From Chaenocephalus aceratus (lineage: Eukaryota; Chordata; Actinopteri; Perciformes; Channichthyidae), in assembly GCA_023974075.1 (NCBI GenBank), contig CM043788.1, positions 27,005,980-27,069,979 of the forward strand: a DNA stretch of 64,000 nt, read 5' to 3'. The translations under genes were made by a program, and so were the position numbers. This document shows positions 31,631 through 42,242 of the stretch, piece after piece. The notes beneath the pieces are model-generated. The model was given only the letters and a program-made list of their open reading frames with translations, did not search any database and was not told the DNA's origin. The stretch's first letter is position 1. Each line of letters opens with the position of its first letter.

Positions 31631-33166
31631 CTGCCTGGGCCTAGCAGCAAGAACCTCCACCTGTGCCTGCACCCAGGTCAAGATCTACCGTGGCTCAACG
31701 GCCTTCACCAGAGCCACCACCACCAAGGACCAGCAGCCTCCACCTCCATCTGTGCCTGCCACCTCCACCTCCATCTGTGCCTGCCACAAGATTAAGATAC
31801 ACCTCGGTACAAAGGCCTCCACCACAGCCATCACGATCAATCCAGCCAGCAAAGAAGTCTCGCCTAGCACACCTCCCTCCCACCGACACAGCCACCAGCA
31901 GCCCATGCACCAGGGCTCTCGACTAACTTTTTTCCCCATCCTCCCCGAACAGTCCCGAAATACAATATAAGCCGTCCCGAAATTAATGTGGACCGTCCCG
32001 AATTTAAAATGTTAGTTTTTCTACATTATCATGAGTTAAAATCATCAAAGTGACCTTTAATATGAATAAAACATCATACAAATCATTAGATGATAATTCA
32101 TCAACCTTTTTATTTGAGTAAATCATTCAATCACATAAACAAAGGCCAAATATATTTAAACAAACAAATGAGAAAATTACTCACCCAATTAACAAAAAAA
32201 TTCAACACTGTCCTGAAGACAGAACCCAGAGTAACCACTAACCAGGATGACAGTCTGTAACACAGTCAGGAGACCTTTACAAACGGCCCCGCCCCCTCGC
32301 ACACAGACGGGACAGAGAGATCTCGTCTGGATTGGAAAGCTCGAAAATACATCACAGACGCATGTTGTAGTCTTATTGCATATTAGAAACGGAGTTGGTG
32401 AAACTAAAACTGCGATATAATGTGTATGTAGCAATAATACATATGACATATTTTTTTTTAATGTCTCCAGTACCGATAAAAAGTCAGATAACGTCGGAGC
32501 TTAACGTTACCACTGTCTTTAATAATTCCGGCCCGGGGCCCGTTTAACACCGGGGCTCGGTGCCCATCCCTACATGGGGAGAGGCAGCATATTGCTAAGG
32601 ACTAAATACGATGGAGAGTTCTCTTCTCAGCCTTATTACCCATAGGGGATGAAGAGGAGTAAGTAAATAAAGAGGCCGGCGCTCCAGGGTCTGGTTCTGC
32701 TGTGCGTTTTTGTGATGTAACGGTAAAACATTTCAGAATTCCTCCACGGGATGCCATTGTCATTGTACATCACTCAACCCGTGAACAGAACATAGCTAGA
32801 CCCGCAAATTTGCGGGCACAGCCAGCTGTAGCTACATGTGTGTGTATTTCGAGGGTTTCTGAATGTTTTGTGCGTGTGTGTTTATCATGGTGTTTATGTT
32901 GACAAGGAGGTTTAATAACTGTGTGCTACACAAAACGTGCAGTCGGTTTCATTTTCATCGCCGTTTGTAGTAGAGTTAGCAGGGTAACTCGTCCCAAAAT
33001 TATTTTTTATCCTCCCCGACACTATTTTTCTACGACGGGACGTCCTTATGCTCGAGCCCTGCCATGCACCATCACCCCCACCTACACAGCAGCCAGACCC
33101 ACTGTCTTGGAAGACAGACAAAGACCATGGCACTGCTCCCCCTGTCTTTACATTTATAATGAATAG
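31631..33166 (+). pseudogene. Exon B copy 2, right-arm mirror, split by hAT D copy
   Basis: Acceptor at 31629-31630; blocks 31631-31910 and 33062-33166 flank the hAT D copy. Same reading and same small internal duplication as the left-arm copy, on the plus strand. Confidence 0.45.
31911..33061. mobile_element. hAT D copy in the right arm
   Basis: Same 1151-bp length as the left-arm copy, flanked by CCATGCAC at 31903-31910 and 33062-33069, the reverse complement of the left-arm duplication. Shared by duplication, not by independent insertion. Confidence 0.92.
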
Positions 33167-33245
33167 TTGGTTGAGAAAGTTCTGATATTGTCAGGGTTCG
33201 TACAGTCATTAAAAACCTGGAAAAGTCATGGAATGCAATATGCAG

Positions 33246-33341
33246 CTCTGCACAGCGGACTTGTAGCACTAGCAGCAGTGGAGATGGAGCATCAGAACCT
33301 GGAGAATACAGCAACAACAACAAGGATCCATTTGATGATAG
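33246..33341 (+). pseudogene. Exon A, right-arm mirror
   Basis: 96-nt block identical in reading to 23949-24044, ending at donor gtaaatat. Confidence 0.4.
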
Positions 33342-33486
33342 GTAAATATTACAGTAATAGTGTACTTTCATTGTGTGGGTGTAACATAGTTAAATAGAGA
33401 GAGAGGGGAGAAACATTCCACTTGAACTTTATATTTTAATGAACTTAGTAGTAATTATTGTCCTATATTTCTTTCCCATTTCACAG

Positions 33487-33846
33487 CTGCCTGCGCCTAG
33501 CAGCAAGAACCTCCATCTGTGCCTGCACCCAGGTCAAGATCTACCGTGGCTCAAGGGCCTTCACTAGCGCCATCACAACCAAGGACCAGAGGACCAGCAT
33601 CACTACAGCAGCCTCCACCTCCATCTGTGCCTGCCACAAGATTAAGATACACCTCGGTACAAAGGCCTCCACCACAGCCATCACGATCAACCCAGCCAGC
33701 AAAGAAGTCTCGCCTAGTACACTTCCCTCCCTCCGACACAGCCACCAGCAGCACATGCACCATCACCTACACAGTAGCCAGACCCACTGTCTTGGAAGAC
33801 AGACAAAGACCATGGCACTGCTCCCCCTGTCTTTACATTTAGAATG
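33487..33846 (+). pseudogene. Exon B copy 1, right-arm mirror
   Basis: Follows acceptor tttcccatttcacag. Differs from the left-arm copy by a few substitutions and six extra bases in the catcacctacacagt region, useful for measuring divergence between the arms. Confidence 0.4.
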
Positions 33847-33876
33847 AATAGTTGGTTGAGAAAGTTCCGATATTGT

Positions 33877-34351
33877 CAGGGTTCGTACAGTCATTAAAAA
33901 CCTGGAAAAGTCATGGAATGTAATATTTTTGGAAAAGTCATGGAAATATAAATAAAGTTGCATCAAATATAATTGATATGTTATCTAATCGCCGAAATAG
34001 TAATACTATAATGATAATAAATACTGTATCGTATAATGAAATGTAAAATGGCAACTGTGGCAGTATTTCGCTGGTGAGAGATGTTTACAATCACGCCCTC
34101 TAGTCTACAGGAGCTACTATTTGATATAAAGATGCCAGGGAAGTGCAGTTTCAACAATGTATGGCTTCTAAAGAATAAGTACCAATTGTGGTTATCAAAA
34201 GACATTGACCCAAGACGTGCTAAATGCAAACTGTGTTGTATCAATATTTAGAATATGGGCGAGGCAGCGCATGCTAGCCACATGAATGAGTCATTTTTTT
34301 GGTCGTGGAAAAGTCATTTAAAATCATTGGTGAAAAAGTGTATGAACCCTG
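33877..34351. mobile_element. hAT C copy in the right arm
   Basis: Mirror of 22934-23419, from cagggttcgtacag to gtatgaaccctg. Confidence 0.75.
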
Positions 34352-35225
34352 TATTGTAAATATTGAGATGTTACTGTTTCTTATGTTAACATAAATAGTT
34401 GGTTAAAAAAAAAAGTTGTAATGCTCAATTTGTATTTGTACACATCACATGAACCTCAGTATGGAATATGAAGTCATGATGTAACTTTTCTGTGGTGAAA
34501 GTAGAGTGATGGAACTATTTTACTCCAAATTCTAATTTACACATTTTCATTTTAGACATGAACAACACATTTATATAGGCCTATAGTGTAATTCATATAT
34601 TTCACTACTTTTGTGAACCAAAAACGTTGGTAAACCAAATCTGAAACACCAAAATAAAATGGATGACATGAGTACATCTGTGTTTTCACAAGTTTTTAAG
34701 TTTTCCAAAAATCTGATTTCTAAGCTAAGTATCTCATAAGACAGTGCTCAAAGGTGAGTGACATTGCATTTCTAGCAAGACCAGAGACTGAACATTTTGA
34801 TATGTTACACCATGCCATGTTATAAGAAGTACATTTAAAAGGTGATTTAAGGAGACAAATACCCTTCACTTCAATAAAATAAGGTAAGGCGATTTTATTT
34901 TAAAAGACAATGAAGGCAGGTTATAGATTGATTGATATATTTATTATATTGAAAGCCAAATTAATACATAGTCCCCTGAAGCTGGAATAACGTACAATTT
35001 CCAGCCTCACAATGTCACTTTTCACCTACAGATTGCTTTAGTCTGGTTTTGCTCTTCACTGATTGGTTACTGAGACTTTGAACTTAAACGGACCTCCCCG
35101 TTTATAAAACGGACCTCCCCGTTTATTCGCGCGTAGTTTCGCGCGAATAAACGGACCTCCCCGTTAATCCGCGCGAAACTACGCGCGAATAAACGCGCGA
35201 ATTGTGACGCAAAGGGCGTTCCATA

Positions 35226-35600
35226 CTCCTCTGCCCGGTGCGTGCGCTAGCATGTTATGTAGAGCACACGGCTGCCCTTAGACGCACCGAGCAGCTGTTC
35301 GTGTGCTTCGGGGGCGGGGTGATCGGGAAAGCTCTGTCCAAGAAACGCCTGGCAGGCTGGCTCTGCGAGTGCATTGCACATGCCTACGGACAGGCAGGGA
35401 GAGCCTACCCCACGGGGGTTCGTGCACACTCCACACGGGCTGTGGCTGCGTCAACAGTCTTATTCAACGGTGTGAGTGTGGAGGATATATGCACAGCGGC
35501 GTCTTGGTCGACGCCAGGCCCCTTCATAAGGTTTTATCTCTTGGACATGTCGGGCTCTTTCTCCTCGTCTGTACTTGCAGGGGCAACACAGGACTGGTAG
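35226..35600 (+). pseudogene. DIRS tyrosine recombinase, C-terminal part
   Basis: The frame opens LLCPVRALACYVEHTAALRR, continues LFVCFGGG, SKKRLAGWLCECIAHAY, then GVRAHSTRAVAAS (His-x-x-Arg) and WSTPGPFIRFYLLDMSGSF (nucleophile Tyr), ending at a stop at 35598. This is the catalytic half of a DIRS1-type recombinase, distinct from the Ngaro-like one at 11.3 kb. Its upstream neighbour sequence lies at 22017-22070, displaced by the 13.2-kb insertion. The reading frame itself is intact from 35226, so the insertion may be the main lesion here; the rest of the element upstream is missing. Confidence 0.85.
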
Positions 35601-36177
35601 GGGGAGGGGGGTTGTGGGTCAGTTGGCATCTGACCCCCTCCCCGGACGTAATGCGCCTTCGCTGTTCTCGGGCCTTCGGAGGGTCCCGGGAGGGGCGGGG
35701 GTGGCGCACTGGGCCCTTACAGGGCTGGAGGGCTGCTCTCCTCCTGCCGAGAGCAGGAGGGGGGGAGCCCTCCACACTTCAGTCCACACACTCGGCACGG
35801 GGTCAGTGTTTGAGTGTGGGGCAGGGGCTCTGGCGCTCTCCCTGTTATCCTTAGGGATTCAGGGAGGCAGGCGTGTAGTAAGCCCTTTCGGGGCCGAGGG
35901 GGCTCTCCCCATCCAGGGTGGGGGGGTCCCCCGGCACTGTTTTTTGAGCACACTTTTTGCGAGGTAAGCGCAGCAGGGTGTGCCCTGTCAGCCACAGCCC
36001 AGATGTCTCCTTGGTTACAACCGGGTGAAAGGAGAAGGTGGGGCAGCAGCTGCTGACCATAATAGCCGGTCAGGGGCAGTAGGGTGGAATAGTGTTGGAC
36101 GACAGTGCGCGTATACATCGCGGCTCCACCCACTGTACCCATAGAGTCCAGTAGAGGGCGGAGCCTGTGAGAGATAT

Positions 36178-36469
36178 AACGTCGGGTTACGTAGTGTAAC
36201 CCTTGTTGTATTAGCACAGGCGGAGCCCTCTACTCGGGGCACTGTCTGTCCTATTCCGCTCGCTGAAGAGAGGTGTAGGATGATAGTCAGGAGGCGAGGC
36301 CTCCTTTTATACGGTGTGATGCGCGCATTCAGGTAGGCCCGCCCAGGGCCGGCTACGTCTATAGAAGTCTCAGTGGGAGAATGCTTGCGGGGTAAGAGAG
36401 TACCCATAGAGTCCAGTAGAGGGCTCCGCCTGTGCTAATATACAAGGGTTACACTACGTAACCCGACGT
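36178..36469. repeat. DIRS terminal inverted repeat pair
   Basis: acgtcgggttacgtagtgta at 36180 and its reverse complement ending about 36469 are arms of ~60 bp, followed inward by cacaggcggagccctctact. A cccatagagtccagtagagg motif also recurs at 36141 and 36409 in direct order. Confidence 0.8.
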
Positions 36470-36509
36470 TTTTCCCTTGATGAAAAACATTTTGAGTAAG
36501 CATCATAAC

Positions 36510-37539
36510 CAGTGTTGGGACTAACGCGTTACAAAGTAACGCGTTACTGTAACGCCGTTATTTTTTGCAGTAACTAGTACTATAACGCATTACTTTTTAA
36601 ATTCAGTAACTCAGTTACCGTTACTACATGGTGCGTTACTCCGTTACTGCGTTAGTTTTTTTATATAGTCAACAGCCAGGTGAACAGAGATGAGAACTGT
36701 ACTTAAGTACAGTACTTGAGTAAATGTACTTAGATACTTCCTGTGTCACATGCGGAGACGGGCTGTGGGCGTGTTTGTGTTGTTTACTAACAAGACTATC
36801 ATGGCGGCGGCGGAGCTCAAGTCTAGTTTCTCCACCTGGAGATATTCTCACTATTTCACTTTTGTCGAGCACAAAGAAAAGAACGTTTTAGTTAAATGTA
36901 AGTTGTGTCCTGGCGGGTCAAAGAGCCTATCTACTGCCCAAACCAGTCATTCAAATCTCTTAAAACATCTGCAAAAACAACATGCTGGGACGAAGCTAGT
37001 AGCTAAGACCACAGAGACTCAGCCGACGCCACTCCACCTCCACCTAAGCAACAGCGGCTGGATTTTAACCAAGAGACTGCTAGCCAGGGAAAAGTCAATA
37101 AAGCCATTGCACGGTATGTTGTAGAACACATGCAGGTATTGCTACAGTGGAGTCACCCGCTTTCAGGGAGCTAGTTAGCATTATAGCATGTCCGGGCGGC
37201 ACACGGCATATGAAACGGAAAACTTTTTCCAACTACCTGGAGAAAGAATATACAAAAATGTAAAGCCAGCTAATATCGATGCTATCCAGATTGCATATAA
37301 TGCATGTCAAGTTGATCAACAGATTGTATTATTCTCCAATGCAATAACAGTACTGAAATGAAGGCTATAAGGGCATTAATATAATGGGAGCCCTTTTTTT
37401 AAGTAACTAAAACGTTACTTTTCACAGTAACGCATTACTTTTTGGTGTAAGTAATCAGTAAAGTAACTGAGTTACTTTTGAAAGGAAGTAACTAGTAATG
37501 CTAACTAGTTACTGGTTTTCAGTAACTAGAACAACACTG
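36510..37539. mobile_element. hAT element F (1030 bp)
   Basis: Ends cagtgttgggactaacg and actagaacaacactg, with an exact 8-bp target duplication ATCATAAC (36502-36509, 37540-37547). Terminal acgcgttacaaagtaacgcg-type repeats. Carries a BED-finger transposase relic on the plus strand. Inserted in the Polinton ATPase gene. Confidence 0.95.
36801..37124 (+). pseudogene. hAT F transposase N-terminus with BED zinc finger
   Basis: ATG 36801 (atcatggcggcggcg context) opens MAAAELKSSFSTWRYSHYF, followed by VKCKLCPGG (Cys-x2-Cys), SHSNLLKHLQKQHAG (His-x5-His): a BED finger for DNA binding. After about 37025 a frameshift is needed to continue the family pattern (QQRLDFNQET region), and only scattered transposase fragments follow to about 37340. 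The catalytic domain is absent. Confidence 0.75.
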
Positions 37540-37943
37540 ATCATAACGCTCATATTTCTATGATGACGGTATTGGGTGAAAAGTCTGACTACTTCAGGAT
37601 GCTCCGAGGCCTGAAATATAACATCGTCCAGTATAATCAAATGACTCAGGGTAGGAGGAAATAGGGTTTCGTCTTGAAATGACTCAGGCAGATCTTTGAT
37701 GAACTTTATATTTTTATTCTTTTCCTGCAGTTCGGCATACATGGGCTGAAGAGAAGTATAAATCCATACAATATTCTGAGGCTGTACATCCATTACATGA
37801 ATACAATTTTGCAATACATTCTTGACAAAAAAAGTTTTTCCACACCCACTGGGGCCCACTACTAAACAGGAAAAAGGAACTCGTAGTCTGGGCTCAAAAT
37901 CAATTTGACGGGGTGAAAACATTTTGTCTCTTCTTATTATTTC

Positions 37944-38584
37944 TCAATACCCAAAAGGCAAAGTATTTCCTCCGTCTAGCAGACGTCTCTTATCAAACAC
38001 AACTCGGAACTTTTTGGTGAATGACACATTTCTCAAAACGAAACCCTTCTTATTACGTACAATATTGTGTTGCGGAGTCACAATTACCCTCCCCCTCTCA
38101 GAGTTTTGGAACTAACCCTCCACCAGATCTGCCAGACTGTCAAAGTGCACTCGTTCACAACATTTGTGCGTTTGTGTGATGCCTTTCACATGCATTACAA
38201 CCTTTTTTTGATTTTTGGTTTGATAAGCATACCTTTTAGGGCCTGCCGAAACAAACTCTTCAATCGTGTCGCCCCCCAACTCATCTGTCAGATCACCTAG
38301 ATAAACCCCCATGGGGAGTGGAGTTTCACCCCGCCTAGTTACATAGATGATACTATCTGTGTCGTAGTAGAAGACTCTGTGCTGTAATTTCTCCAATTCA
38401 CTGTACAGTTTCAGCCTGGCATACGCAGTGGTAAATGCTGCAATGAATATGTTATCTACTTTGTTGGGAGGAGAGTAGCATTTTTTACCGTAGCACCACT
38501 GAACAAGAGCCATTCTGGCGTTGAGGAATGAGAAATACTTAACCTTATGTTTAGCTGAAAACAAGAGGTGAAGAAATTCTTCTA
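37944..38584 (-). pseudogene. Polinton/Maverick protein-primed DNA polymerase B, C-terminal relic
   Basis: The minus-strand frame (38564-38112) contains FIAAFTTAYARLKLY and YYDTDSIIYV, the palm motif C with its catalytic Asp pair, then YLGDLTDEL and FVSAGPKRYAY, all hallmarks of protein-primed family B polymerase in Polintons. An in-frame TAG at 38112-38114 interrupts it; open sequence with polymerase C-terminal character runs on to a stop at 37944, just before the ATPase gene. The N-terminal exonuclease and palm motif A regions are missing, cut at about 38585 by a minisatellite. Confidence 0.8.
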
Positions 38585-38585
38585 T

Positions 38586-38998
38586 TCTCTATATGGACAT
38601 ATAGGCTAAACTTATATGCGCATATATGTGAAACCTATGCATATATGTGCAACCTATATGTGCAACCTATATGTGCATATACACTGCACCCATATATGTA
38701 CATATATGTTTTACATATATGTGCATATATGTGAAACCTATATGTGCAACCTATATGTGCATACATGTGCATATATGTGAAACCTATATGTGCATATATG
38801 TGCAACCTATATGTGCATATATGTGCAACCTATATGTGCATATACACTGCACCCATATATGTACATATGTGTGTGCATATATGGATATATATGTACATAT
38901 ATGTTCAGAGACATATATGTATGGGTCCAATTTCAGATATGTCACATATGTTAAACATATATGTGACATATATTAAAAATATATAGGTTCATATATAT
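38586..38998 (+). repeat. atatgtgcaacct minisatellite
   Basis: Irregular tandem units of atatgtgcatatatgtg and cctatatgtgcaa fill about 400 bp. Frames of IYVHIC-type repeats are by-products. It marks the junction between the Polinton relic and the hAT-derived tandem array. Confidence 0.85.
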
Positions 38999-39004
38999 TC
39001 CTTC

Positions 39005-40600
39005 CATGTGGGTATGCTCATGTTCTTAATCTTGTCCTGGCTGAAACTACCCAAACTGTCATCGAATGTGGAACACTTTTCAACCTAATCAATGACATAG
39101 CAGTGTTTATCAGGGAGTCATATCAGAGGGTCAATCTGTGGGAGAAACAAGCCCAAGAAAAGATGCCGTCGACTCATCCTGTAGACTCATCTGGTCCTAT
39201 CTCTATTGTGTTGTCATAGAAAGGGGAGGCAGGGCACTATAGGGTCCCCCCCCCCCCCTAAATTCACTAGAAGTCATCATTTAAGGCAGGGTTGCCAACT
39301 CTCACGCATCTGGCATCTGACACACGCTTTCACTCTCAATCTCACGCTCTCACGCTGCCCAAACTATTCTCACACCAAAAACAAGAATACCGAAGACAAG
39401 AAACGGTTTTGAAAACTTAGTGATCATCTTCTCAATAGAGCATCTTTGATAATGTCTTCTGGCCAATCAGAATCACGATAACGTCGTGGTGTTGTTGCAG
39501 GAAGTCCCGACGGAGAATACTTTTGCTGTAGGGCTACATCGATACAATATTACGTGTTGATAGAAATCAACACGTAATGAAATAAGACCCCACGGTTTGA
39601 TGATTGATAGGTGTGTGGGCTGTCTTTCATTTTGACACACAGAACAATGGGCGCTATCCACCCTTATCCACAATGTAAAGTAATTCACACAGCCTCTTCC
39701 TCTTCTCTCTGTGAGGAGCAGCAGGTTCAGCTTTCAGAACAAAGTAACAAAAACTAAAATGGCATTATTTTTTTTAAATATGTAGTAATAGATGTATTTT
39801 AAGAGATGAGTTTTCAGTCCTGGAAGCTGTGTAGGCTTTCTGCTGTCCTGATTTTCAATGGGGAAGCTCATTCCCCATTTGGAGCCAGGATAGCAAACCC
39901 ACGTGTTTTTGCTGATGGGAACTTGGTTGCCTACCTGGCCTGTCAGCCTTCCATCTGTGCACAAAACTTATCTCGTGCCCTCCATTGGTATGTGCCGCGT
40001 TCGTGTGTGTTGGAGGAGGGGCTCTGTAAGGAAGTCTGAAGTTGGTGCATCATGGCATGTGGCTCATTAAAAAATAAGTACAGCTATATCTCCCTCTTGT
40101 ATATAACTGGTCGGCCCCACCTGCAGCAGGTAAACCAGGGTTGCCAACTCTCACCCATCTGGCGTGTGACAATGTAGTGAAATTATAAGTACTCATATCT
40201 TGTACCAGAGTGTAGGAATACTCTGTTACAGTAAAAGTCCTGCATTCAAAATGTTCCTCAAGTGAAAGTAGAAAAGTATTCTCATCAAAATATAGTGAAA
40301 GTAGCGACAGTAAAAGTAGTCGTTGTGCAGATTGGTCCATTTCAGAATAATATATATGATATGTTTTATAATGATTGATCATGAAAGTGTTCTCAAAGCT
40401 GGTAAAGGTGCAGCTAGTTTGAATGACTTTGTATACTGCAGGGTAGCTTGTGGATTTACTCCAGGTGGAACTAAAGTCTGATTTAACACTTGAATATATT
40501 TCACATCATTCATCCAGATCTGTAAAGTAACTAAAGGTATTAAATACATGTAGTGGAGTAAAATTACACCATTTACCTCTGACTTATGTTCACTTCCAAC
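39005..40600 (+). repeat. Partial, older copy (unit 0) of the 5.45-kb tandem unit
   Basis: 39006-39186 matches 41515-41694 and 39187-39290 matches 43155-43260, without hAT G between. The end (40180-40600) matches 44850-45274 and runs directly into unit 1 without hAT H. So both insertion sites are seen empty (39179-39186 CTGTAGAC; 40593-40600 CTTCCAAC). Confidence 0.85.
39795..40045 (-). mobile_element. LINE 3' end in unit 0
   Basis: Same RT C-terminal block as at 43438-43704 (gene frame on minus strand), with several frameshifts. Confidence 0.7.
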
Positions 40601-40971
40601 CTAAAAGTACCTCAAAAATAGTAATCAATAATGTATTGAAAAGTTATTTGGCTGATTGTTTTATATTGGCTCAGACAGGTATGGGATGCCCAGTCTACGT
40701 ACAGGTCACTCATTTTGAAATATTAAACTTTCTTTTCTTTTCTTTAATTGTTCATCCTCGTGTAGAATGCTATCACGAAACACACATTTGGTTGTTTATA
40801 GCATAAAAAACATCTGATTTAATGTGAGGTAGGGAAATAATCATTTGAGTATGTGTATATAAATATGTATTTACAACAGCTGTAAGCTGCTTGAAAGCTG
40901 GAAAATGCACCTTGAAAATGCTTGAAAAGTGCTTGAATTTGACTTTGGAAAAGGTGGAAGAACCCTGATAT

Positions 40972-41694
40972 ATGCTAGCTGACAACACCGTGGACCACGG
41001 TAACCTTTTGGAGCTCATCCTTTTATTAGGAAAGTATGATGTCTGCTTAAAAGAGCATCTGGATGATTGCGTAGAGAAGAGCAAGAAATTGCACCAATCC
41101 AGTGGAACAAAGGGTAGAGGGTCTCTCATCACCCTACTCTCCAAAACTACTGTGAACTCCATAATAGAAACTGTTGGTAGTCTAATCAAAGAAAGTATCT
41201 CCAGTGATGTCCAGAAGGCCGGAATGTTTTCTGTTCAGCTGGACACAACACAAGACATAACTTCTCAGGATCAGTGTTCAGTAATCTTAAAATATGTCAA
41301 TGAGACTGTGCAAGAGAGGCTTGTGGCTTTAGTGAAGTGCCATGCATCCACCGGACAATACTTTGTGAACTTGCTCTCAGAGGTCTTAGAGCATCTGAAA
41401 CTGGACAAGGGCATGTGTATAGGTAATGCAACAGATGGAGCATCCAATATGCAAGGCCGGTACAAAGGATTTTCTGCACTGATGACCTCCCAGTCACCCA
41501 CTCATGTCCATGTGTGGTGCTATGCTCATGTTCTTAATCTTGTCCTGGCTGAAACTACCCAAACTGTCATCGAATGTGGAACACTTTTCAACCTAATCAA
41601 TGACATAGCAGTGTTTATCAGGGAGTCATATCAGAGGGTAAATCTGTGGGAGAAACAAGCCCAAGAAAAGATGCCATCGACTCATCCTGTAGAC
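40972..41694 (+). pseudogene. hAT transposase (DUF4371/ZMYM-like) fragment, unit 1
   Basis: About 240 open codons: KYDVCLKEHLDDCVEKSKKL, MFSVQLDTTQDITSQDQCSV (first catalytic Asp region), ERLVALVKCHASTGQYFVN, CIGNATDGASNMQGRYKGFS (second Asp) and HVHVWCYAHVLNLVLAETTQ. This is the N-terminal half of the RNase H-like catalytic core of a ZMYM-type hAT transposase. It is cut by hAT G at 41695; beyond it only a few codons remain. The last catalytic Glu and dimerisation domain are missing. The start region (40860-40960) looks like another hAT end (gaatttgactttggaaaagg). Confidence 0.85.
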
Positions 41695-41873
41695 CAGGGG
41701 TTCTCAAAGTTTTGATGAGTGAGGGCCAATTTAGGTACCCAATATTGGATTGAGGGCCGCCGAAGAAAAAACGGAACACAAAATAATTCCAAAACAAATC
41801 CTTTCTTTATTGTACTAACTAACCAATTATACATACAGTATACACTTGACTATACATTAAGATTAATCAAACA

Positions 41874-41898
41874 TTAATTTGTCTCAAAAGTGCCTTGC

Positions 41899-41971
<73 letters not shown>

Positions 41972-42242
41972 ACACACAGAGAGAGAGAGAGAGTATTGTG
42001 CTGGAGTGAGTGATATGCTGTGGATTTCCTGTCTTATCAGCAGGGTACATTTTATGATTGGTATCATAATGGCGTTTGATGTTATACTCCTTGAGCATTG
42101 CATTCACCTGCTTGCAGATGAGGCATATCACTTTATCCGACCCCTGAGGTAAAACGAAGTAAGCGTTGCTCCATTTCTCCTGGAACTTCCTTTTCTCCTC
42201 ACTGACACAACGTTTTTTACGCGACGGCCTTGGCTCCTCCAT
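41874..42242 (-). pseudogene. hAT G transposase N-terminal fragment (BED-like finger)
   Basis: Reads MEEPRPSRKKRCVSEEKRKF, EKWSNAYFVLPQG, VICLICKQVN (Cys-x2-Cys), YNIKRHYDTNHKMYP (His-x4-His pattern). It fits the ZBED5/SCAND3-type hAT N-terminus with a basic patch. After about 80 codons the frame enters the GT/CA microsatellite and is meaningless. No catalytic domain. Confidence 0.75.
41902..41968. repeat. (CA)n microsatellite
   Basis: About 33 ca units followed by gaca/gaga repeats; the copy in unit 2 (47334-47415) is longer. Confidence 0.95.

Larger units (their letters stand above)
22071..35225. mobile_element. 13.2-kb element with 4.5-kb inverted arms and an integrase-type gene
   Basis: Ends are TATGGAACGCCCTTTGCGTC and its reverse complement. 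Arms 22071-26565 and 30715-35225 are nearly identical by eye; the spacer is 26566-30714. Flanking hexamers are CTCTAC and CTCCTC (4 of 6 equal), and the DIRS recombinase reading frame resumes across the insertion, which defines the borders. The spacer holds a rve-type (retroviral-like DDE) integrase relic on the plus strand and small spliced exons on the minus strand. A 6-bp duplication and an IS3-like integrase would fit the IS3EU superfamily, but that name is tentative. Confidence 0.75.
30715..35225 (-). repeat. Right 4.5-kb inverted arm
   Basis: Mirror of 22071-26565 with only scattered substitutions and small indels (for example about 13 bp in the terminal palindromes). Starts abruptly inside hAT E and is fused to the 3' end of the integrase relic. 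Confidence 0.85.
35226..36469 (+). mobile_element. DIRS element 3' portion
   Basis: Recombinase C-terminus, a GC-rich 3' region (35600-36130), then inverted repeats at 36178-36236 and 36409-36469 typical of DIRS 3' ends. The right edge (acccgacg at about 36469) directly joins Polinton ATPase sequence. Confidence 0.8.
36470..37922 (-). pseudogene. Polinton/Maverick packaging ATPase (A32-like), split
   Basis: From ATG 37922 the protein reads through a Walker A box GPSGCGKT (residues 23-30) and a Walker B stretch LIILDDV (95-101), then HRNMSV, where hAT F interrupts at 37540. A short matching continuation lies on the far side of hAT F (36470-36509), after which DIRS sequence takes over. Size and motifs fit the FtsK/HerA-type genome-packaging ATPase of Polintons. 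The C-terminus is not present. Its neighbour upstream on the minus strand is the protein-primed polymerase relic, the usual kind of Polinton gene company. Confidence 0.8.

Noticed and set aside
35717..36407. 166- and 130-codon minus-strand frames in the DIRS 3' region
   Set aside because: GC-rich noncoding and terminal repeat DNA; no motif, and frames overlap the DIRS inverted repeats.
38647..38986. IYVHIC/TYMC repeat frames
   Set aside because: By-product of the atatgtgc minisatellite on both strands.
41867..42103. Frames with long Cys-Val or His-Thr runs, also at 47300-47600, 55155-55361 and 55641-55931
   Set aside because: Microsatellite (CA/GT) translation; not proteins.
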